From Paraburkholderia ginsengisoli NBRC 100965 (GTDB taxonomy: Bacteria > Pseudomonadota > Gammaproteobacteria > Burkholderiales > Burkholderiaceae), in assembly GCF_000739735.1 (NCBI RefSeq), contig NZ_BBJF01000003.1, positions 248,001 to 312,000 on the forward strand: 64,000 nt of DNA, in the 5' to 3' direction. A program made the position numbers and the translations under genes. The notes under the pieces were generated by a model. It worked only from the letters and a program-made list of their open reading frames with translations, had not been told where the DNA came from and searched no databases. Within the stretch, counting starts at the first letter, position 1; each line of letters begins with the position of its first letter. This document shows positions 55,652 through 63,843 of this stretch, in pieces.

Positions 55652-56289
55652 GATGCGGGCTCCTGTGTTGACGACGTGTTTGCAGCATGTGCTTCGAGTA
55701 TAGGCAGCGGGCGCAAAGTCGCGGGCTGCCGTTGCGCCTGCCAGCCATAAACGGATGAGCGCGGGAGAATATTCCGTGCGGCTGTGGCAGTCAGATGCGG
55801 ACTCACGGCGCTTGGTCAGGTATCGAATCTCCTTTGTTATTTTTCTATCTATTTGGAGAATACGAATTTTCTTGGAAATTTTTGGGAAAATTCTTTTGTT
55901 AGTTTTATGATAATCCGACTTATATCTCAATTCGTTTTGTGTTTGTCGCGAATTTGGCGAGGTTTATAAAATAATTAATCAACCTGGCCTGCCCTGGTGA
56001 GAATGCAAGCGGATCCAGCAATTGGGCGGCTTGGCGGAGGGTCTTGTGACATAGCGCGCCGCGCCGTGTAATAAGGTTTTCGGTCGAATTGGGCGGGCTG
56101 CGCGTACCGCGCCTGGAACGCCATCCAATTATATTTGCACGATAAAAATATTTATAAATATAAGATGGAAGTGTAAAAAAACGCAAACGAGCGGATATCA
56201 ATAATTTCCGATGGTAAGATTCGCACTGCTTGCCGAATCGGGGTTTTATTCGCGGGCAAATTTGTTTAATCACTAAAAAGGTATTTGAA
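55652..56289. other. AT-rich gene-poor region upstream of the peptide secretion operon
   Basis: About 640 bases. The stretches 55820-55980 and 56125-56285 are strikingly AT-rich against a GC-rich genome. No convincing gene is seen. It contains the promoter of the peptide operon and a roughly 120-base leader for the precursor mRNA. The composition suggests foreign DNA or a silencer (H-NS/MvaT-type) target (inference). Confidence 0.5.
56135..56164 (+). promoter_or_regulatory. promoter of the peptide precursor operon
   Basis: TTGCAC (56135-56140), an 18-base spacer and TATAAG (56159-56164). The region is AT-rich and the predicted transcript would have a 5' leader of about 120 bases before the precursor ATG. 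Confidence 0.5.
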
Positions 56290-56397
56290 ATGCAAAAGAT
56301 CAATCGCAATGACCTGGCTAAATCCGCTATTGCAGGCGGCTGCTGCAAGACTGCCAACAAGACGGCGCCGGCTGCATCGAAGCCGGTGAAGGCGTAA
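56290..56397 (+). CDS. double-glycine leader peptide precursor (microcin/RiPP-like)
   Basis: A 35-codon gene. Residues 1-17 (MQKINRNDLAKSAIAGG) form a double-glycine leader with Ile at -4 and Gly at -2/-1, the cut site expected for C39 peptidases. Residues 18-35 (CCKTANKTAPAASKPVKA) are the predicted core: it starts with two adjacent Cys, has four Lys and no acidic residue. An AAGG ribosome site lies upstream in a TTTGAAATG context. Two genes further on are an HlyD adaptor and a C39-peptidase ABC exporter, supporting processing and secretion. Not recognised as any named family. Confidence 0.75.
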   Translation: MQKINRNDLAKSAIAGGCCKTANKTAPAASKPVKA

Positions 56398-56405
56398 GCC
56401 TGCGT

Positions 56406-56435
56406 GCCGGGGCAGTCCTCGCGGACTGCCCCGGC
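56406..56435 (+). terminator. intercistronic hairpin after the precursor gene
   Basis: A perfect 13-bp stem, GCCGGGGCAGTCC (56406-56418) with GGACTGCCCCGGC (56423-56435), TCGC loop, followed by CTTTA. The T-run is too short for a full terminator, so it likely acts as an attenuator or mRNA stabiliser that keeps precursor peptide in excess over the export proteins, as in many bacteriocin operons. Confidence 0.6.
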
Positions 56436-56460
56436 CTTTAGCATCAACGTGGAGTGAAAC

Positions 56461-57414
56461 ATGAGGTCGTGGGCCACCGCGTCGGTCATGCTGGCTTCGC
56501 TGCGCAATCGCATTGCGCATGCCGGGCGCAGACTGCAAGGCAGGTTGATCGCCCGCATGCCGGCTTCGGCAATCGAACCATTGGCCGCTGTCGTGTGGAA
56601 AGTCCACAGTCTCGTCAGCGCGCGCACGCGCTGGAACGGCATCTCGCGCTGCGAGATCGGCCGCGACGTGTTCGGGCTGGCGCCGTTTAGCGCCACTCAG
56701 GTGTCGTCCGGCAGTCTGCGTGAAAGCCTGATCGACAAGCGGATCTATTACGGCCGTCTGTCGCGCGGCCGCGAAGAGTGGCCGGACCTGGAGCGCGTAG
56801 CCACCCTGCTGGCCGCAAGAATCCGGCAACTGCAGGCGGAGGTGCCGGGGCGTCCCGTTATCGTGTCGCCGTTTCACTACGTGTCGCAGTACGCGAACAT
56901 CTATGTGATCGACGCGTTGCGGGAAAGACTCGGACTCGAAGAGATTTCCGTGGTGTCCGGCGTGCCGCGCGATATGTACGGCGACGACCAGACACTCATC
57001 CCCAGTGTGACCGTGCTCTACACCTATGGCGACGACGACCGCAACGGGCTGGGTCTGCGTGTCGCGAAAACGCTGCGGCGCAACGGCGTCGCGGTGGTGT
57101 TCGCCGACGTGCCGCCGTTCACGCTGTACCGCTATCCGATGGAGACGGTCGGCGTGTCGATCTTCGGGCGCAATGCGCGCATTCACAACGGCGTGTTCCG
57201 GCTGGGTTCGGCGTTCAATGCGATGCTGCTGCCGTTCTATCTGCGCTTCAGGCAAGGCCGGTTCAGCGCCGAGCTGTTCGAGCCGCTGCGGCTCGCCGAT
57301 CCCAACGCCCCGCAACAGCTCGCCGGTTATATCGAAACAGCCGTAACCGACAACTATCCCGACTGGCTCGTTTCAGGACATCCGTCGATGTACTCGTTCG
57401 CGCCGGTCCGCTAG
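56461..57414 (+). CDS. lysophospholipid-acyltransferase-like protein of the peptide operon
   Basis: A 317-residue protein not confidently named. Block order resembles HtrB/LpxL acyltransferases: VIVSPFHYVSQYANI near residue 140, RRNGVAVVFADVPPFTLYR near 212, VGVSIFGRNARIHNGVFRLG near 236, then a C-terminal YIETAVTDNYPDWL helix. The usual H-x4-E/D pair reads H-x4-Y here, so the classical catalytic acid is missing. It could acylate the Cys or Lys residues of the core peptide, or act on a lipid anchor. Strong ribosome site GGAG six bases before the ATG. About 120 bases before HlyD. Confidence 0.6.
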   Translation: MRSWATASVMLASLRNRIAHAGRRLQGRLIARMPASAIEPLAAVVWKVHSLVSARTRWNGISRCEIGRDVFGLAPFSATQVSSGSLRESLIDKRIYYGRLSRGREEWPDLERVATLLAARIRQLQAEVPGRPVIVSPFHYVSQYANIYVIDALRERLGLEEISVVSGVPRDMYGDDQTLIPSVTVLYTYGDDDRNGLGLRVAKTLRRNGVAVVFADVPPFTLYRYPMETVGVSIFGRNARIHNGVFRLGSAFNAMLLPFYLRFRQGRFSAELFEPLRLADPNAPQQLAGYIETAVTDNYPDWLVSGHPSMYSFAPVR

Positions 57415-57536
57415 ACATGCCTCGCCCGGCCTGACAGCCGCGCGACACAACAAACGTCCGCCTCAGACGGACAGAGACGGGGCCGGACAGAGACCACGCA
57501 GAGACCACCCTGCCGGCACCCGACAGCAATGACGCT

Positions 57537-58730
57537 ATGGAACCCATCAATCTCCCCCAGTTCAGGGACGTCTCATGGCGCTGGATCGCGTACGCGACCT
57601 CCACGCTCGTGAGCGCCGCGATCGTGTTCGCGTTCGTCTACGACGTCGAACTGAAGCAGGACGTGCGCGCGGAAATCGTGTCGCCATCCGAAGTCAAGAT
57701 TCAGGGGCTGAGCGGCCTCGTGTCCGACATTTACGTGAACCGCTCGACGCGCGTCGCGCAGGGTGCGCCGCTGTTCCGCCTCGAGCGCGATCTTTCGCTC
57801 GCGAGCAATGGCCTGCAACGCCAGGCATTCGACGAACATGACCGGGACGAACAGATTCGCACGAGCGACGCGCAATACCTCCAGCGCAAGGCCGACCTCG
57901 GCGCGCAACTGACCGCAGCGGGGCTGACTGCGCAAAGCCGGCGCGCCGAGATTTCCGCGCTCGACGAACAACTGGCACAGAACCGCGCGCTCTCCGACGA
58001 AGCCGGCCGCAAGCTGGCGCGGCTGGAGTCGGTGGCCGACTACGTCACTGCCGACCGCATCGAGCAGGCGAGCGCCGACACTCATCAGGCGAAAGTCGCG
58101 CTCGCTCAAAGCGCGGCGCGTCGTCAGCAGCTCGCCGCCGAACTGGGCGCGGCGACCGGCACGCAAACGGGCCTCGCCGCGCAGCTCAACGAACTCGACG
58201 CGCGCCACGCGCGTGAGTTGCAGGACATCCGCATGCGCTTCGAGCAGACCCGCCAGGACGCGACGATCTCCGCGCCGAAAGCCGGCGTCGTCACCTATTC
58301 GGGTCTGGTGCCGGGGCGCACGCTCGCGCCCGACGACGTCGCGCTCGTCATCTCGACCGGCGGGAAGGGCGCGCTGCGCGCCGCGCTGCGCATTCCGTCG
58401 CGCCGGCGTGGCTTCGTGCGCGAAGGGCAAATTGTGCGGCTCAAGTTCGACGCGTTCCCGTACGCGAAATTCGGCAGCTATCCGGCGCGGATCGATTCGA
58501 TTTCGCGCACCACGGTGCGCTCGGCGATGTCGCCGGCGGGCGCGTCCGAGCCGCGCAGCCCCGACGGCGATTACATGGCGTGGGCCACGCTGAGCGGCGA
58601 CACGTTCAACTTCGAACGGCAACGCTTCGACATTCTGCCGGGCATGGTCGCGACCGCGAGCATCGTGATCGAGCGCCGCACCATCGCCGAATGGGTGCTC
58701 GCGCCGCTGTTCCGCGTGCTGCGAGGTTGA
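57537..58730 (+). CDS. HlyD-family periplasmic adaptor
   Basis: A 397-residue membrane fusion protein: a single N-terminal helix (YATSTLVSAAIVFAFVY, residues about 18-36), a lipoyl half (VSPSEVKIQGLSGLVSDIYV near 47), a long coiled-coil arm (about 95-235, Ala/Gln/Arg heptads) and a beta-barrel domain from about 240 (ISAPKAGVVTYSGLVPG). It would link the C39 ABC transporter to the TolC-like factor. It ends two bases before the transporter's ATG. Confidence 0.92.
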   Translation: MEPINLPQFRDVSWRWIAYATSTLVSAAIVFAFVYDVELKQDVRAEIVSPSEVKIQGLSGLVSDIYVNRSTRVAQGAPLFRLERDLSLASNGLQRQAFDEHDRDEQIRTSDAQYLQRKADLGAQLTAAGLTAQSRRAEISALDEQLAQNRALSDEAGRKLARLESVADYVTADRIEQASADTHQAKVALAQSAARRQQLAAELGAATGTQTGLAAQLNELDARHARELQDIRMRFEQTRQDATISAPKAGVVTYSGLVPGRTLAPDDVALVISTGGKGALRAALRIPSRRRGFVREGQIVRLKFDAFPYAKFGSYPARIDSISRTTVRSAMSPAGASEPRSPDGDYMAWATLSGDTFNFERQRFDILPGMVATASIVIERRTIAEWVLAPLFRVLRG

Positions 58731-58732
58731 CG

Positions 58733-60835
58733 ATGCGCGCGATCTATCAAAACGAAGTGGCCGAGTGCGGCTACGCGTGTCTCGCGATGGTGCTGTCGCA
58801 CTTCGGCCGCGCGACTGAAGTGCGTGAGTTGCAGGCATTCAGGCCGGTTTCGGCGAACGGTCTGACGTTGATGGACCTGTACGACGTCGCCGTCGAATAC
58901 GGGCTCGCCGTGCAGGCCTACCGCTTCGGCGGCGGGGACCTGTCGAGCGTCAAGCGCGGATCGATCCTGCACTTCGGCGGCGCCCATTTCGTCGTGTTCG
59001 AAAAGGCCGGGCGCGGCTACGTGCAGGTGATCGATCCGGCGACCGGCCGGCGCCGCATCTCGATGGATACGTTCGTTGCCAATGTGTCGGGTTATCTGCT
59101 CGAATGCGCGCCGACGCCGGCCATGCCACGCATCCGCAACAAGTCGCGCGTGCCGGCGGCGCTCGCGCTAGTGCGCGCGCTCAATCCGCAGCTCAACGCG
59201 CAGATCGTCAAGGTGATGTTCATCGCGCTCGGCAGCCAGTTTGCGATTCTCGCGATGCCGTACCTCGGCAATCTGGTGCTCGACGACGTGGTGGCCGCCG
59301 ACAACCTGAATCTGCTCAACGTGCTGGTGCTGACGTTCTCCGGCATTTTCATCGTCGGCGCGCTGAGCCAGTACATCGAAACCTACCTCGTCGAACTGCT
59401 GCACGGCCTCGTGCAGATGAACATGACCGAGGGCCTGCTGGCGAAGCTGCTGAGCAATCCGATTCCGTACTTCGAAAAGCGCCACGTCGGCGATCTGTTC
59501 GCGCGCGTGAAGGCGCAGGACGAGATCAGCGTGTACGCGACGCGCACCTCGATCGCGCTCGGCATCGACTTGATCGTCGGCCTGCTCGCGCTTGCGCTGA
59601 TGCTGGTGCAGAGCCCCCAACTGACCGCGATCGCGCTGCTGATCTTCGTGCTCTACGTGGCGGTGTCGTTTGCGCTTTTCGCGCGCATGCGCGACACGCA
59701 CGCGCTCGTGCTGGAAGAGTCGGCGCGCTGCGACGACACGCTGATCGAAACGATTCGCGGCGCGTCGCTGATCAAGCTGTCGCAGGGTGAGACGCGGCGC
59801 ACCGCGATCTTCATGGCGAAGTACCGCGCGTATTTCGCGGCGGTCGTGCAGAATAGCCGGCTCGGCAGCGCGCGCGACGCGATCCTGAAGCTCGTCAACT
59901 ACGCGGACATGATCGCGATCACCTGGTTCGCCGCGCGCCTGATGTTGGGCGGCGCGATCTCGGTTGGCGTGTTCTATTCGTTTCTGATCTACAAGTCGCT
60001 GCTGTCCGAGCGCTTCGCGCGCTCGATCAACGCGGCCTTCGAATACTTCATGCTGAGCGTGCCGGTCGCGCGGGTCGGCGATATCGTCGACGGCGAAGCG
60101 GAGCGCTACACGCCGCCGGCCGATGTGCACAAGACCGTCGAGGTGCGCAGCTTCGGGCGCATCGAAGTGCGCGACGTCACGTTTCGCTACGGCGTGTCGG
60201 ATCAGCCGGTGCTCAAGCACGCGAACCTCGTGATCCGCAAGGGCGACAAGATCGTGATCACCGGCGCGTCGGGCAGCGGCAAGTCCACGCTGTTCAAGCT
60301 GCTCGCGGCGGCTGAGCCGCTTCAGGAAGGCGAGATCCTGCTGAACGGCATCGCGTGGCCGAATCTCGCCGTCGACGAAATCCGCCGTCACGCGGTGCAT
60401 ATGCGGCAGGGCGATCTGATCCTGCACGGCTCGATTGCGGACAACGTGTCGCTGTTCGCCGGCAACGCGGACGAAGCACGCATTCACGCGCTGCTCGACG
60501 ACGTCGGCTTGCTGCCCGACGTGATGCGCTTGCCGATGCGAACGCGCACGGTGATCAGCGACACGATCGCGAATATCTCCGCCGGTCAGCGGCAGCGTCT
60601 GCTGCTCGCGCGTGCGCTGTACCAGCAGCGCGAACTGCTGTTGCTCGACGAGCCGACGTCGAATCTCGACCCCGCGTCGGTGCGGCAGATCGTTGCGTTG
60701 CTGCAGCGGATCGACCGGACCGTCGTCGTAATTACGCACGATATGTCGCTCGCGGCGGCGTTCGAGACGCGCTATCGGCTGGTCGAAGGCGAGCTGCTGT
60801 GCGAGGCGCGGGCCGAGGCGATGACCGATGAATAA
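58733..60835 (+). CDS. C39-peptidase-containing ABC exporter
   Basis: A 700-residue bacteriocin-type exporter. Residues about 1-140 are a C39 peptidase with the Gln6/Cys12 pair (QNEVAECGYACLAMV) and the catalytic His and Asp in GGAHFVVFEKAGRG and VIDPATG. Membrane segments occupy about 155-430 and the ATPase about 470-700: Walker A ITGASGSGKSTLF, signature ISAGQRQRLLLARAL (variant of LSGGQ), Walker B LLLLDEPTS and H-loop VITHD. It would cut the double-glycine leader and export the core. ATG 58733 is the first in frame after the HlyD stop. Confidence 0.94.
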   Translation: MRAIYQNEVAECGYACLAMVLSHFGRATEVRELQAFRPVSANGLTLMDLYDVAVEYGLAVQAYRFGGGDLSSVKRGSILHFGGAHFVVFEKAGRGYVQVIDPATGRRRISMDTFVANVSGYLLECAPTPAMPRIRNKSRVPAALALVRALNPQLNAQIVKVMFIALGSQFAILAMPYLGNLVLDDVVAADNLNLLNVLVLTFSGIFIVGALSQYIETYLVELLHGLVQMNMTEGLLAKLLSNPIPYFEKRHVGDLFARVKAQDEISVYATRTSIALGIDLIVGLLALALMLVQSPQLTAIALLIFVLYVAVSFALFARMRDTHALVLEESARCDDTLIETIRGASLIKLSQGETRRTAIFMAKYRAYFAAVVQNSRLGSARDAILKLVNYADMIAITWFAARLMLGGAISVGVFYSFLIYKSLLSERFARSINAAFEYFMLSVPVARVGDIVDGEAERYTPPADVHKTVEVRSFGRIEVRDVTFRYGVSDQPVLKHANLVIRKGDKIVITGASGSGKSTLFKLLAAAEPLQEGEILLNGIAWPNLAVDEIRRHAVHMRQGDLILHGSIADNVSLFAGNADEARIHALLDDVGLLPDVMRLPMRTRTVISDTIANISAGQRQRLLLARALYQQRELLLLDEPTSNLDPASVRQIVALLQRIDRTVVVITHDMSLAAAFETRYRLVEGELLCEARAEAMTDE

Positions 60836-62348
60836 GCGCACCGTAGCGGGCCTGCTGTTGGCGCTCGTCGGCGTGGCTCACGCTGCCAGCGCAGCGGCCG
60901 TCGACCTGCTCACCGTCGCGCAGCAGGCCGCCGACCGCGACGCGGCCCTGGCCGCATCGCGCGCGGGCTCGCGAGCCGCGCGGCAGGCGCTGCCCAAAGC
61001 CCGCGCGGCGTTGTTGCCGCAACTGTCGGGAGGCTGGGGGCGCGCGTACAACAAGACGGTGATGGAGGGGGTGCCGGGCGAGAGCTACTGGCAGAACGGC
61101 TGGACCGTCACACTGTCGCAGCCGGTCTTCGACTGGGGCCGCTGGACCGCGTACCGGCAAGCCGACCTGGTCGGCGCGCGCGGCACGGTCGACGCGGCGC
61201 GCGCGCAGCAGGCGGCCATCCTGCAAGCCGTGCGCGCGTATTTCGACGAACTCGCCGCCGAAGACGAACTCGCGCGCGCCGACGACTACACGGCAGCGCT
61301 CGAAGAGCACATGGCTCAGTTGCGGCGCCGGCGGGCGGCAGGGGAGGCGACCGTGATCGACTTGCAGGAGGCGGAGGCCGCCCGCGAGCAGGCGCGGCTG
61401 CAGCAACTGGACGCGCGCAGCGATTTGCGACTGCGGCGGCTGTCGCTCGAGCAGATCACCGGGCAGCCGTTTGCGGGGCTGGCGCGGCTGTCGGATACCG
61501 CGCTGATGCCGCGTCTGAGTCCCGACAATCGCGAAAGCTGGGCCGCGCAGGCCGAGGCTCACGACTATTGGGTGCAGTTGAAGCAGATCGACCGGCGCAT
61601 CGCGCAGTTCGACGTCGAGAAGGCGCGGGCGCGCAATCTGCCGGTCGTGAATCTGACGGCGAGCCATACGCCGGCCGGCGCGGCCTCCGGCTATTCCCGG
61701 CCGACGACGACCACCACGGCGATGCTGTCGGTGACGATTCCGATTTTCGAGGGCGGCGAGACGGACGCGATCATCGATGAAACGCTGGCGCTCCAGGACA
61801 AGGCGCAGGAAGAACTGCTCGGCGCAACCCGGGTGGCTGGCGCGACGGCGCGGGAGAACTGGTCGCGCTTTCATGACGGCGTCACGCGGGTCGACGCGTT
61901 GACGCGTCTCGCGCGGACTTCACACGCCGCGCTGCTCGCGACGCAGGTGGGCTACAAGGTGGGCAGCCGGACGAGCACCGATGTGTTGCGGGCGGCGGAG
62001 GCGTTTTACGCGAATCGGCGGGATCTGATTCTGGCGCGCTATACGGCGATCGTCGCGTTGTTGCAGCTCAAGGCCGCGACGGCGACGCTGGATCTGGGCG
62101 AGGTCGCCCGGGTGAATGGGTTGCTGGATGGGGCGGAAAGGAGCGGGAGCGCGGTTGCGGATCGCCAAGCCGTTGCAGAAGACGATCGAGGCGTTACGGG
62201 TGAGGGCGTCGTGCCGCGGATGCAGGCGCAAGCGAGCGCCCCTCCGCCGATGACTCCCGCGCCGCCGGCGCCCTCAGGTCCGCCGGTGATGACGCCGCTC
62301 GAAGCCTTGCGCCTTGCGCAACAGAAGGCACTCGCGGCAACCCGCTAA
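60828..62348 (+). CDS. TolC-family outer-membrane factor
   Basis: A 506-residue outer-membrane efflux protein with signal peptide (GLLLALVGVAHAASA) and the two structural repeats of TolC: coiled-coil segments about 30-100/130-210 and 280-350/370-425, with SQPVFDWGRW and SVTIPIFEGGETDA matching the two beta-barrel strand entries. Residues about 440-506 form a Pro/Ala-rich tail, longer than usual. Eight-base overlap with the ABC gene; together they complete a tripartite type I secretion set. Confidence 0.93.
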   Translation: MNKRTVAGLLLALVGVAHAASAAAVDLLTVAQQAADRDAALAASRAGSRAARQALPKARAALLPQLSGGWGRAYNKTVMEGVPGESYWQNGWTVTLSQPVFDWGRWTAYRQADLVGARGTVDAARAQQAAILQAVRAYFDELAAEDELARADDYTAALEEHMAQLRRRRAAGEATVIDLQEAEAAREQARLQQLDARSDLRLRRLSLEQITGQPFAGLARLSDTALMPRLSPDNRESWAAQAEAHDYWVQLKQIDRRIAQFDVEKARARNLPVVNLTASHTPAGAASGYSRPTTTTTAMLSVTIPIFEGGETDAIIDETLALQDKAQEELLGATRVAGATARENWSRFHDGVTRVDALTRLARTSHAALLATQVGYKVGSRTSTDVLRAAEAFYANRRDLILARYTAIVALLQLKAATATLDLGEVARVNGLLDGAERSGSAVADRQAVAEDDRGVTGEGVVPRMQAQASAPPPMTPAPPAPSGPPVMTPLEALRLAQQKALAATR

Positions 62349-62384
62349 GGAGCGCCGGCGGAAAAGAGACTGGGCGGAAAATAG

Positions 62385-62420
62385 AAAACCCCGCAAGCCT
62401 GAGGCTAACGGGGTTTCTTA
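62385..62420 (+). terminator. rho-independent terminator ending the peptide operon
   Basis: Stem AAACCCCG (62386-62393) with CGGGGTTT (62409-62416) and inner AGCC/GGCT pairing, then TTCTTAT. Also the last feature of the host-like sequence before the putative mobile element. Confidence 0.8.
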
Positions 62421-62632
62421 TATGACGCTCGCTGTTGCCAGCGCGATGTTTGGGGCGGCGTCACTCGAATTGTGGCGTGTAAGCCACGTCAGTGAAGGAT
62501 CGCGTCGTTTTCGTTCGGAAATGTACCCCTAAAAATACCCCCGAAAACTCCTCGCTGAATGGTTTTCGTCTGGCAAGCGCCACGGTTCCCCGAGTTCTAC
62601 AATCGCCGACAGCACATTTGTCACCCGATTGT

Positions 62633-63067
62633 ATGAAACGTTCGTTCAAAAAAGCAGATGAAGCCCGCGCCTTCCTGCGGGAGTTGCTGCCGGTCGGCTC
62701 GCGCCTCCCCGGAGAAGCCGTGCGCCGGATCGCGGAACAGGCCGGGATCAACCTTCACACGCTCGACGCGGCGTCCTGTGGCTGGGTCACAAAAAGGAAG
62801 GCCGTTGACCCATCTGACGGGCGGCAGAGACATTTTTGGTGGATCGAGCCGCAGTCGAAGCCGAAGCCGCCGCCGGAACCGAAGCCGTCCAGGTGCAAGC
62901 CGGATGATGCTTTTCGGGCGGGGTATCTCGCGGCGCTGGGCGATCTTGAGTACGCATGCCGCAGCGCGCTAAAGTCCCGGCCGATAGGCTCAAAGATCAG
63001 GAACGAGGCGTTGAAGCTCCTTCGTTCAATGGTTGATGAAAAAGCGAATAAGGCAAAAGAATCATAA
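62633..63067 (+). CDS. phage-type protein, possible winged helix
   Basis: A 144-residue protein. Residues about 5-70 (ARAFLRELLPVGSRLPGEAVRRIAE, then INLHTLDAA) resemble the small winged-helix domain found at the C-terminus of phage and plasmid primase/helicase proteins. A Pro/Lys-rich linker (PKPPPEPKPSRCKPD) follows, then a helical segment. No ribosome site is striking; ATG 62633 starts at the first conserved helix. Confidence 0.5.
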   Translation: MKRSFKKADEARAFLRELLPVGSRLPGEAVRRIAEQAGINLHTLDAASCGWVTKRKAVDPSDGRQRHFWWIEPQSKPKPPPEPKPSRCKPDDAFRAGYLAALGDLEYACRSALKSRPIGSKIRNEALKLLRSMVDEKANKAKES

Positions 63068-63192
63068 TGTTATGAATCTTCTCGGTACGGAGAAGAGCGG
63101 GCGAGAGCCGCGTTTTCCGACCTAGGAAAAGGTTGCGCAAGCTGGCGCTCGATGGGCAATAAAGTTCGTGTTCCTCCTTTTTTGGGTTGAAC

Positions 63193-63453
63193 ATGAAAAA
63201 AGAAATTACCCCCTTGCGCTGCTTGGCTGCGGCGCTGCCGGAGTCCAAAGCGTTGCCGCTTGATGGCTTCAGCCGATGGAGCGACCTGCGCGATTTCGTC
63301 CCGATGTCGCGCGAAAGCGTGCGCTTACGCGAATTGGCAGGCCGCTTCCCGAAACGCGTAAGGCTGGGCTCGGAACGCTGCGTCGGTTGGGAAAATCGGC
63401 AAATACACCAGTGGCTGACCGATCCCGACGGCTACCGCGCTACGGAGGCTTGA
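63193..63453 (+). CDS. AlpA-like phage regulatory protein
   Basis: An 86-residue protein with a compact helix-turn-helix of the AlpA/MerR kind: SRWSDLRDFVPMSRESVRLRELAGRFPKRVRL-type layout (SRESVRLRELAGRFPKR near residue 37) and a C-terminal GWENRQIHQWLTDPDGYR wing. Such proteins regulate integrase or excision genes in integrated elements. ATG 63193 is chosen; a TTG six bases upstream is also in frame. Confidence 0.65.
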   Translation: MKKEITPLRCLAAALPESKALPLDGFSRWSDLRDFVPMSRESVRLRELAGRFPKRVRLGSERCVGWENRQIHQWLTDPDGYRATEA

Positions 63454-63456
63454 TTG

Positions 63457-63843
63457 ATGACTCACGCCGAGCGCAGCACTGTACCGCCCAGCGCCTTGTC
63501 CAAACCGCGCCGCAAACACAAAGCAGAGGCGTCGCGCCGCAAACCGGTTTCGCTGCAGCGTCGCGCCAATGACGTTCTGTCAGGCCTTGACCTGATTGCG
63601 GCCCGCTTCGATCGGGCTGCAACTGATCTGGTCACAAAGAAAACGCAGTACGCAGGGATTGGTCTGGCGAGTTTGTATCGCGACTCGCAGTTCGATCTGG
63701 CAGCGCGCGACATAACGACTCCGGCTGAGCGGCGGATTGCCCGCTCCGCATGGAATTCCGCGTTTGAGCGTGAAGTCGCGCTCAAATATCCCAGTCATCC
63801 GCGTACGTTGCTGCGCAAGCGGGGGCAATGCAATGGCGGCTAG
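63457..63843 (+). CDS. hypothetical protein of the mobile element
   Basis: A 128-residue basic protein, not recognised. The N-terminal 40 residues are Arg/Lys/Ser-rich (KPRRKHKAEASRRKPVSLQRR) and the middle is helical (NDVLSGLDLIAARFDRAATDL). GGAGG is ten bases upstream of ATG 63457. It overlaps the next gene by 11 bases. Confidence 0.5.
   Translation: MTHAERSTVPPSALSKPRRKHKAEASRRKPVSLQRRANDVLSGLDLIAARFDRAATDLVTKKTQYAGIGLASLYRDSQFDLAARDITTPAERRIARSAWNSAFEREVALKYPSHPRTLLRKRGQCNGG

Noticed and set aside
55784..55969. Short plus-strand frame ending in a hydrophobic segment, considered as a second precursor or immunity protein
   Set aside because: No ribosome site, no leader motif and unusual composition; most likely chance in AT-rich DNA.
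62421..62630. tRNA gene as integration target at the element border
   Set aside because: No cloverleaf or CCA-type 3' end could be drawn in this stretch.
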